Shown here in pieces: positions 25,461 to 32,085 of a stretch of 64,000 nt of DNA. Position numbers and translations under genes: made by a program. Location of the stretch: positions 4,924,501 through 4,988,500 of the forward strand of contig NZ_CP034562.1 of NCBI RefSeq assembly GCF_003970675.1, read 5' to 3'. This stretch comes from Flammeovirga pectinis (GTDB taxonomy: Bacteria; Bacteroidota; Bacteroidia; Cytophagales; Flammeovirgaceae). Under the pieces are notes generated by a model. It made no database searches and was not told the origin of the DNA. It saw only the letters and a list, made by a program, of their open reading frames with translations. Each line of letters starts with the position of its first letter. Within the stretch, counting starts at the first letter, position 1.

Positions 25461-27803
25461 ATGAAAAAGCTAACGCTATTGGTAGCAGTCTTAATGCTAT
25501 GTATCTATTCTTATGCACAAACTGCCCAATCACTCTATACTTTTGATTCACTATCTAAAGAAAATCTTCAACCATTAAAAGAACTATTAGGAGATACTAA
25601 GTATGTCCTTTTAGGAGAACCAGATCATTTTCATGGCAATGTATTTACAGCAAAAATTGAAACAGTAAAGTTTTTGCATGAAGAAATGGGGTTCGATTTG
25701 ATTGCATTTGAGAGTGGCTTTTATGATCTAGAAAAAGCAAATGAGGAAATTAGAAAAGGAGAAAATGCAAAGCTTGCATACCTTAAAAGCATATTTAATA
25801 TATGGAACCAATCAAAAGAATTTCATCCTTTTTTAGATTATGTAACAGAGAATAAAAGTACGCTTCGAGTAGTTGGTTTTGACCAACAGTTTAGTGGTCA
25901 ATATGCTGAAGAGTTTTTTGAAAGAGATTTCAAATCCTATTTTTCTACTGAAGAAGCGTTTAAACAATGGTTGGCTATTATAACTCCTGTACTTAATTAT
26001 GAAGGAGATGATAAAACAGAAAAGTATGAGCAATTTAAAAGTATTAATGAGCGTGTTATACAGGAATTAAGAAATGCTAAAACGCCAATTAAAGATGATT
26101 TATTACTCACATTACATCATTTAGATAGAGAGTTATATAACCATTATATCAATAAATTATATGAAAAAGATGAAGCGACTTTTAAGGCATCAGATAGTAA
26201 TTTAAGAGATGAAGGAATGGGGAATACCTTCTTATATTTAGCAAAAAAATATCCTTCTAAAAAAATTATTGGATGGGGTGCAACTGCTCACTTTTCAAAC
26301 CAAATAGATGTATTAGACGAACAACAGTTTAAATCATTTAAGCCAATGGGAAGCTATATTAAAAGAGCACTTGGAAAAGAAGTCTTTATTTTAGCCTATA
26401 CTGGAACTATAAATGGAACAGTAAAACAGCAAACAATAGAAGAAGATTTTTTAGCACAAGGGCATAAATATGGTTTTCGTAAAGTATTAAAAGAAGACGC
26501 TAAAAGTATTTCTTTAGAAGTTGATACTGTTGCTTTTAAAGGAGATTGGACAAAAGTTGTAGATGGTTTTTTCTTTTTAGATAGTCTGACTAAAGATCAT
26601 TTCAGCTTATATGACGTTGGTGAAGAAGGTACTGTAATAGAGGATGAGAGTTATAAAGGAATAGATAAAACAACTAGTTTTTCATTTCAGTTAGAAAATG
26701 AAGCGTTTGTACTCCCAACCTATTATTTAAAAGATAAAGCTTCTTTTGAGAAACAATCGGGAATAATTTATGATCAGAAAACAAAAAACGTAATCCCTTA
26801 CGCAAATATTATTACTACAAAATCTAAAAGAGGATCATCTTCGAACAAAAAAGGAGCCTTTACAATAGGAGTACCATATAAAGAAGATTCTATCACTTTT
26901 TCTTCTATTGGTTATGAATCTATTACAATTGCCACTTCAAAAAATGATTTAGAGATCTATTTAACCCCTAAGGTAGAAGAAATGACTACGTTGACAATTT
27001 CTAGTGAACCTCTGACTGCAAAGAGTATCATGAAGAAAGTGATAAAGAATATTCCTAAAAATTATACTCAAGAGGCTTATACAAGAAATGGTGTATACAA
27101 AGGATATTTTACTAGCCGAAAATATAAAAAAAGATACTATAAGGAAGAAAGTGTAGAAGAATATGATAAAAATGGGTACAAATCTGTTATTCTATTTCCC
27201 CTAAGGTACATAGGTTTTATAAAAACAAAATCAGCAGTAATTTCTGAAGTAGATAGCAAAGGAATAAAAGAATTAAAGCCCAATACAAACTATAAAAAGC
27301 AAATACGAATGTATAGGTTTAATCATGATCCTATAAACGTAAGGCATAATAATTATTTGAATTCATCTAACCTTAAACACTATAATTTTGAATTTACAGA
27401 CATTGAAATTATTGATGATAAAGAAGTCTATGTTATTAAATTTGAATCAATAAATTTGAATTATAAAAATACAATTCATTTAAATGTAAAGAGTTATAAA
27501 GGAGTTATTTATATAAATGCTGAAGACTATGCAATTTTAAAAATTAAGTCTACCGTTATAGAACATTTAGAGAAGTATAATGACAAAGGGTGGTATAAAG
27601 GAGTAGAATTTAATGAACTAGTTTCTTTCCTCAAATATGAGGTTACTTATGAGCAAAATAATGACAGTTTATATTATTTAAAATCAGTAATCCAAGAATC
27701 AAATGATCCTATTGAATATGATTTTATATCTTATGAAGCTTATGATAAAGAAGTAGGAAAAAGAGAAAAGGAAGAAGGTAAGGATATAAGATATATTTAT
27801 TAA
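25461..27803 (+). CDS. Secreted erythromycin esterase-like protein fused to a carboxypeptidase-regulatory domain
   Basis: The protein has 780 aa with a signal peptide (residues 1-20, ending YSYAQ). Residues about 25-400 match the erythromycin esterase-like fold: LLGEPDHFHGN (51-61), IAFESGFYDLE with E84, VGFDQQFSG and WGATAHFSNQI near 272. From about 430 to 510 comes a CarboxypepD_reg-like beta-sandwich (YANIITTKSKRGSSSNKKGA, then FSSIGYES), as found at the start of SusC proteins. The last 270 residues (KRYYKEESVEEYDKNGY onward) resemble the large periplasmic region that follows this domain in other Bacteroidota proteins. The esterase half has the expected catalytic His/Glu, but its substrate is unknown; macrolide hydrolysis is not implied. 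Confidence 0.75.
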   Translation: MKKLTLLVAVLMLCIYSYAQTAQSLYTFDSLSKENLQPLKELLGDTKYVLLGEPDHFHGNVFTAKIETVKFLHEEMGFDLIAFESGFYDLEKANEEIRKGENAKLAYLKSIFNIWNQSKEFHPFLDYVTENKSTLRVVGFDQQFSGQYAEEFFERDFKSYFSTEEAFKQWLAIITPVLNYEGDDKTEKYEQFKSINERVIQELRNAKTPIKDDLLLTLHHLDRELYNHYINKLYEKDEATFKASDSNLRDEGMGNTFLYLAKKYPSKKIIGWGATAHFSNQIDVLDEQQFKSFKPMGSYIKRALGKEVFILAYTGTINGTVKQQTIEEDFLAQGHKYGFRKVLKEDAKSISLEVDTVAFKGDWTKVVDGFFFLDSLTKDHFSLYDVGEEGTVIEDESYKGIDKTTSFSFQLENEAFVLPTYYLKDKASFEKQSGIIYDQKTKNVIPYANIITTKSKRGSSSNKKGAFTIGVPYKEDSITFSSIGYESITIATSKNDLEIYLTPKVEEMTTLTISSEPLTAKSIMKKVIKNIPKNYTQEAYTRNGVYKGYFTSRKYKKRYYKEESVEEYDKNGYKSVILFPLRYIGFIKTKSAVISEVDSKGIKELKPNTNYKKQIRMYRFNHDPINVRHNNYLNSSNLKHYNFEFTDIEIIDDKEVYVIKFESINLNYKNTIHLNVKSYKGVIYINAEDYAILKIKSTVIEHLEKYNDKGWYKGVEFNELVSFLKYEVTYEQNNDSLYYLKSVIQESNDPIEYDFISYEAYDKEVGKREKEEGKDIRYIY

Positions 27804-27805
27804 AA

Positions 27806-28162
27806 TCACTTTTTTACTACTTCAATTTTATCATCCCATTTAATAGCCTCTTCTCCCCAAGAAGAAATCATATCTAGAAGAGGAATTAAGGTTTTTCCAA
27901 AATCGGTCATACTATATTCCACTCTTAAAGGGGGCTTATCAGTAGCAATAACTTTTCTGCTGATAAGGCCATCTTCTTCTAATTGTTTTAACTGCAGACT
28001 TAAAGTTCTTTCGCTTATAGTCGGAATAGTTTTTCTAATTTCATTATACCTAAGTGTATTATTTTTTAAATGAATTAAGATGACGGTTTTCCATTTTCCA
28101 CCAATATATTTCATTGTAAGACTAGTACAACAGGGGTAAACTTTATCTTCTACTTTGAACAT
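27806..28162 (-). CDS. HxlR-family transcription regulator, probable redox sensor
   Basis: The protein has 118 aa from the ATG at 28162 (MFKVEDKVYPCCTSLTMKYI). A longer frame from 28210 would overlap the conserved 21-bp box upstream and is less likely. The winged helix has the family hallmark GGKWKTVILIHLKNNTLRYN, then ERTLSLQLKQLEEDGLI and EYSMTDFGKTL. The N-terminal cysteines C11/C12 sit where HypR and YodB carry their redox cysteine. The gene is divergent from a nitroreductase gene, the same pairing as HypR-HypO of Bacillus, so control of that gene in electrophile or disulfide stress is likely. Confidence 0.88.
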   Translation of the reverse strand: MFKVEDKVYPCCTSLTMKYIGGKWKTVILIHLKNNTLRYNEIRKTIPTISERTLSLQLKQLEEDGLISRKVIATDKPPLRVEYSMTDFGKTLIPLLDMISSWGEEAIKWDDKIEVVKK

Positions 28163-28202
28163 GTATTTGATTTTTTTTGTTTGATAACTATAAAAATAAG
28201 AT

Positions 28203-28223
28203 ACTATCAAAAGTAAAGCAACT
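28203..28223. promoter_or_regulatory. 21-bp box, copy 1 (putative HxlR operator)
   Basis: The segment actatcaaaagtaaag then caact differs at a single base from the box at 28340-28360. It lies 41 bp upstream of the regulator ATG, a position suited to autoregulation. Confidence 0.55.
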
Positions 28224-28339
28224 TTATTATGTATTGTTTTGTAATTGATGTTTTTTACTTAATACAAATAAGTGTTAAAAATAGATACTTACATTTGTGC
28301 CCGTTATTGTCTTTAATAAAAACACTACTTATGTTTGTA

Positions 28340-28360
28340 ACTATCAAAAGTAAAGTAACT
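28340..28360. promoter_or_regulatory. 21-bp box, copy 2 (putative HxlR operator)
   Basis: The same 21-bp sequence as 28203-28223 with one transition (t for c), in the same orientation, 137 bp away. It lies 113 bp upstream of the nitroreductase ATG and includes two direct gtaact elements 17 bp apart. Confidence 0.55.
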
Positions 28361-28473
28361 AATTTTCACTTAACGTTATTTTTATAAAAAGTGAACAAGT
28401 CACAATAATTTCTTTTGATGGAAACAATTTTAAGAATTTTAACGTTGATAAGGTCAACATAAAAAATAAAACT

Positions 28474-29073
28474 ATGGAATTTATTGAAGTCGCAAAGTCT
28501 AGATATACAACAAAAAAATATGATGCATCTAAAAAGGTAAGTGCTACCGATTTAGAGAAATTAAAAGAGATTTTAAGGTTAAGTCCATCATCTATTAATA
28601 GTCAACCTTGGAAATTTACAATTGTAGAAAGCCAAGCGTTAAAAGATAAATTAGCAGAGGCATCTTATTTTAATGCAGAAAAAGTTAGAGACGGTAGTCA
28701 CTTAGTTGTATTTAGTGCAGTAGACAATGTTGATAAATTTGAAAGTGATATTAACGAGTACCTTCCAGAAGGAGCTGTTGGTTACTTTAATTCAATGTTA
28801 AAGCCTCAAGGAGAAGATGTAATTAAAAATTGGTTCTCGGATCAAGTGTATTTGTCTATTGGTTATTTCTTATCTGCAGTAGGAGCTATGGGTATAGATT
28901 CAACACCTATGGAAGGAATTGATAGAGCAAAATATAAAGAAATTTTAGGCTTAGAAGGGTATCAACCACTTGTAGCTGTAATGATTGGTTACAGAGATGA
29001 TAAAGATGGTAACCAACCTTCAAATAACCCTAAATCTAGATTAGATATAAAAGATATTGTTGAAGTGGTTTAA
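28474..29073 (+). CDS. NAD(P)H-dependent nitroreductase-family flavoprotein
   Basis: The protein has 199 aa. It has the FMN-binding arginine segment AKSRYTTKKYDASKKV at the start, SPSSINSQPWKFTIVE (about residues 36-51), LSIGYFLSAVGAMGIDSTPM (about 127-147) and the terminal NPKSRLDIKDIVEVV. This fits the NfsB/HypO branch of oxygen-insensitive nitro or quinone reductases acting as FMN dimers in the cytoplasm. It is divergent from an HxlR regulator with putative operator boxes between the two genes. Confidence 0.9.
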   Translation: MEFIEVAKSRYTTKKYDASKKVSATDLEKLKEILRLSPSSINSQPWKFTIVESQALKDKLAEASYFNAEKVRDGSHLVVFSAVDNVDKFESDINEYLPEGAVGYFNSMLKPQGEDVIKNWFSDQVYLSIGYFLSAVGAMGIDSTPMEGIDRAKYKEILGLEGYQPLVAVMIGYRDDKDGNQPSNNPKSRLDIKDIVEVV

Positions 29074-29096
29074 ATAATTACTTGATTTATAAAAGT

Positions 29097-29131
29097 GAGT
29101 TATCTTATGAAAATAGGGTAACTCTTTTTTT
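29097..29131 (+). terminator. Terminator after the nitroreductase gene
   Basis: An 8-bp stem with one G-T pair (29097-29104 with 29117-29124) is followed by seven T. Confidence 0.65.
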
Positions 29132-29189
29132 ATGTTTAAATTCTAAATTTAATCTCTGCTGCTCAACAATAAAATCAAAAGAGAAATTA

Positions 29190-29360
29190 TTTTGAAGTAC
29201 ATCGAGAGTATTTTAAGAATGAAACAGCCATTTTTTGCGAGAAGTTAAAAGAAGGAACTTTTACTTTAGCATTGACCTTTTGCCTAGTTACTCTGGGAAA
29301 TATCATTTAAACCCAGCAAAAGCAGAATTGATGTTTTCCCCTAACATTCTATGGTTATAA
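29190..29360 (+). pseudogene. Frameshifted remnant of an unidentified gene
   Basis: Two overlapping plus-strand frames look coding but are joined only by a shift. The first gives KNETAIFCEKLKEGTFTLA around 29217-29273. The second, from about 29272, gives DLLPSYSGKYHLNPAKAELM followed by FSPNILWL and a stop at 29358-29360. Neither has a start. I take this as a decayed gene end; the family is not recognised. Confidence 0.3.
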
Positions 29361-29403
29361 TAAATTGATGGAGATAGCCTTTAACAAAGGAATATAAAAC
29401 AAA

Positions 29404-29439
29404 TAAAACGACCTTCTCAATTAAGAAAAGGTCGTTTTA
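29404..29439. terminator. Bidirectional terminator, homologous to the one at 32031-32064
   Basis: A 12-bp perfect stem (29404-29415 with 29428-29439) with T runs on both sides. It ends the suffix-domain membrane protein gene on the minus strand. The whole 36-bp element recurs with five transitions at 32031. Confidence 0.8.
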
Positions 29440-29456
29440 TTGATCTGAAAATAGAT

Positions 29457-29972
29457 TTAAACCTGCTTCATTTTTGTATTACCAACTTTTGACTGAAGCT
29501 GCCAACTTTCCCATTGACATAACTTTTTCAGCTTGGTAACAAATTGTTCTCCACAGATGAAAACACCAACTATAAACAAAACATCTGCTCCAATAGTAAA
29601 ATATAAAAGATACTTAATGGTGATAACAACAGACAAATATGAAATGATAAATTGTACTCCAATACTAATAATTAGTATAATTAAGCCTAATCTATATTGC
29701 TTATTTGTAGCAGGGTAATTGCCTTGAGGTAAACCAAAAACCTTTTTAATAAAGTTTTTGACAATGGTAATACCTTCTTTACCTGCTAGGGTAACACCTA
29801 AAACTATAAATATTTCTGGACCTCCAACTAAGAATAATCCGACTAAGGCTCCAGTAACAATTTTATTGAGCCCTAAAAAAGGAATTAATAAACCTAGAAC
29901 AGGCATTAATACGGCACAACTTATTAGTGCTAAACCTATTTTACTTTTAATTGATGCTTTTTTATTTTTCAT
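29457..29972 (-). CDS. Membrane protein with two transporter-suffix-like domains
   Basis: The protein has 171 aa. The first half (residues 9-75) has the pattern KIGLALISCAVLMPVLGLLI, then a short loop and a second helix ending VLGVTLAGKEGITIVKNFI, which fits the small transporter suffix domain. The second half (about 95-155) repeats the helix-loop-helix plan (LGLIILIISIGVQFIIS ... FIVGVFICGEQFVTKLKKL). There are therefore four helices in two similar halves. The function of such domains is unknown. It lies 14 bp downstream of the amidinotransferase gene and is probably cotranscribed with it. Confidence 0.6.
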   Translation of the reverse strand: MKNKKASIKSKIGLALISCAVLMPVLGLLIPFLGLNKIVTGALVGLFLVGGPEIFIVLGVTLAGKEGITIVKNFIKKVFGLPQGNYPATNKQYRLGLIILIISIGVQFIISYLSVVITIKYLLYFTIGADVLFIVGVFICGEQFVTKLKKLCQWESWQLQSKVGNTKMKQV

Positions 29973-29986
29973 AATTAAAATAAATT

Positions 29987-30988
29987 TTAGTTATTATTTA
30001 CTTCTCTTATTAATGGGTGGTGCCAGCATCTAAACGATCCTCCTTGCCACTCTAACGCATCAAAAGGCATTTCTATAACTTCATGATTGTGCTTTCTAAT
30101 TTCTTTAGAAATATGACCAAGTGAAGCAGACATTAATACTGTTTTGTTATCTAGAACTAACGCATTTGTAGCAAGGTATTTTTCAGCATCTTCTGGACTA
30201 ACATCAACAAATGTCCAATCTTTAATTAAGTCTGGAATACCATCTAAAAATGCTTCTTTTACAATCAAAGCAAGGCCTGGTCTTAAAGTAGATAACACAC
30301 AATCTAGGTGTACAAAATTATTGCTTAATCTAACCTCTTGAACATTATATTCCTCTCCAAGGTAATTTTGGAGCCATTCAATACCTGCTGTATTACTAGC
30401 ATTACCAGTGTTACCAACTAAAATGTTTTTACCTAATACAAACGTGTCACCACCTTCTAAGAAAATACCATCAGCAAAGCTATCTCCGTCCCAATCAATA
30501 ATTGGTTCTGGCATGGCAACTATTTTAGCATTAGAACCTTTTAATCTTTCTTGTAATGTTCTTCTAATAGAGAAACGGTCTCTACGTCTACCTGGATCAA
30601 ACATGTTTGTTTCAATAAAGTTGTTATCAATAACAACCATAGCATCTCTCATGTAAGTATTAGATTGGTAGGAATCTACTTGGTTTACACCAAATTTTTT
30701 CTCAGCTTCTGTTAAATGTTCACAGACATGTACTTTAACTCCTCTACTTCTAAGTAATTCAACAACGGCATCTACTTGCTCTACTTGTTTTTTATGTATT
30801 TCAGGATAAACCTTTTCTACTGTACTACCAGCTAATTTCTCATACATTTGATAAGCATCTTCACTTAAAAAATCTTTTAAATAAGCAGGTAATTTTTTAG
30901 GCATATACATATTTGGAGGCCCTACAATAACTTCTTTTAATGTTCCATACTCGAAATCTACACCAATGTTTTTTTCTAAATTTTTCAT
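29987..30988 (-). CDS. Amidinotransferase-family enzyme (arginine:glycine amidinotransferase-like)
   Basis: The protein has 333 aa of the pentein (guanidino-modifying) fold. It starts GTLKEVIVGPPNMYMP and has LEGGDTFVLGKNILVGN, the catalytic His-x-Asp in NNFVHLDCVLSTLRPG and the terminal nucleophile cysteine C321 in GGSFRCWHHPL. Length and motifs fit the amidinotransferase family (AGAT, StrB) better than arginine deiminase, which is about 410 aa. It would move an amidino group from arginine to an amine, but the acceptor is unknown and no biosynthetic cluster surrounds it. A membrane protein gene follows 14 bp later. Confidence 0.8.
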   Translation of the reverse strand: MKNLEKNIGVDFEYGTLKEVIVGPPNMYMPKKLPAYLKDFLSEDAYQMYEKLAGSTVEKVYPEIHKKQVEQVDAVVELLRSRGVKVHVCEHLTEAEKKFGVNQVDSYQSNTYMRDAMVVIDNNFIETNMFDPGRRRDRFSIRRTLQERLKGSNAKIVAMPEPIIDWDGDSFADGIFLEGGDTFVLGKNILVGNTGNASNTAGIEWLQNYLGEEYNVQEVRLSNNFVHLDCVLSTLRPGLALIVKEAFLDGIPDLIKDWTFVDVSPEDAEKYLATNALVLDNKTVLMSASLGHISKEIRKHNHEVIEMPFDALEWQGGSFRCWHHPLIREVNNN

Positions 30989-31181
30989 TTTTATATATTT
31001 TATTGTTTTAATGTTTGAGAAAAAAATAATGTCTTAATCTCTCATTCAATAACAATAGTGTAGAAGTCCTGTAAAAACCCTAATGGAGAAGAAATAAATT
31101 AATGTAGAATGATAAAATAGATGATTTCCTTATTAAATAATTAGCTTTAGATTGATTTTATTATTGATAACTAATTGTATT

Positions 31182-32006
31182 ATGCAAACAACACAAAAAT
31201 GTTGGTGGTGTGGATCAACTAAAAACTTAACAGGAGAGCATAAAATAAAAAAGACTCATTTTGATTACTTTTATAATAAAAGTGAGTATAAAGAATTAGG
31301 ACTCAAGTTATTTAAGAGCAGAGAGGATGGTTCTATTATAATTCAAGGACCGAAATCTGACTTTATTAAGTTTCCTAAATTTTTATGTAATGTTTGTAAT
31401 GGTCATAAGAGTAAACTATTTGATGATTCTTATGATATGTTTTTTACCTATTATTTTGATAATGAGATAAAAATACTAGCCGAAAAAACAGTTGATTTAT
31501 GTGATATCTATCAAAATCAATGGGAAGAAAAATGGATTCTTTTTAAGAAATACATTGTAAAACATATATCCTGTAGATTAGTAGAGAAGGGTTTTAAACC
31601 TACTCATAATATGATTAATTTCTTAAATGGTATTGATGATTTATTTGATGTGAAAATAGTATTAACATTAAAACCTTATGCTGAGCAGTTAACATTAAAT
31701 TTCCCTCCATTATCGATAGGGAGATTATTTACTCATGAAAATATGATAAAGAATGAATTAGAATTTTCAGGTTGGTTTACGATTAAATCATTAAGTGTTG
31801 AGTACTTGGTTCAAAAAAATATAAATCAAAAATCTATATCAAGTAATAGTCTAATAAAGTTGAATAAAACAGATTACAGTTCTTTTTCATCAGTGTCAAT
31901 AACCAAGGAAAATATAATAAATTGGCAGTATATCCTTGAGGATTATCAATTTGGTTCAGATTCTATGTGGTTTCATTATTATATGAGAAATATGAAATCT
32001 GTTTAA
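31182..32006 (+). CDS. HNH-like zinc-finger protein, possible nuclease
   Basis: The protein has 274 aa from the ATG at 31182 (MQTTQKCWWCGSTKNLTGEH). An upstream in-frame start at 31152 is less likely because homologous HNH-like proteins begin close to the first CxxC. The N-terminal module has CWWCGSTKNLTGEHKIKK and, about 60 residues on, FLCNVCNGHKSKLFDD; the two CxxC pairs and the EH are what an HNH-type nuclease uses for zinc and catalysis. The remaining 190 residues are unlike anything I know and very AT-rich in codons. It stands alone between two minus-strand genes and may be an accessory or defence gene. Confidence 0.5.
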   Translation: MQTTQKCWWCGSTKNLTGEHKIKKTHFDYFYNKSEYKELGLKLFKSREDGSIIIQGPKSDFIKFPKFLCNVCNGHKSKLFDDSYDMFFTYYFDNEIKILAEKTVDLCDIYQNQWEEKWILFKKYIVKHISCRLVEKGFKPTHNMINFLNGIDDLFDVKIVLTLKPYAEQLTLNFPPLSIGRLFTHENMIKNELEFSGWFTIKSLSVEYLVQKNINQKSISSNSLIKLNKTDYSSFSSVSITKENIINWQYILEDYQFGSDSMWFHYYMRNMKSV

Positions 32007-32030
32007 ATATTTTTATAATAATCAATAACA

Positions 32031-32064
32031 AAAACGGCCTCCCCAATTAAGGAAAGGCCGTTTT
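32031..32064. terminator. Bidirectional terminator between the HNH-like gene and alaS
   Basis: A 10-bp perfect stem (32031-32040 with 32055-32064) with A/T runs on both sides. It is nearly identical in sequence, loop included, to the terminator at 29404-29439. Confidence 0.85.
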
Positions 32065-32085
32065 ATATTTTAAAAGAGGAGTTTA

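Noticed and set aside
31021-31181. Search for tRNA or other RNA genes in intergenic gaps
   Set aside because: No T-loop-like GTTCGA pattern with matching acceptor stem was found here or in the other gaps; inspection by eye is not exhaustive.
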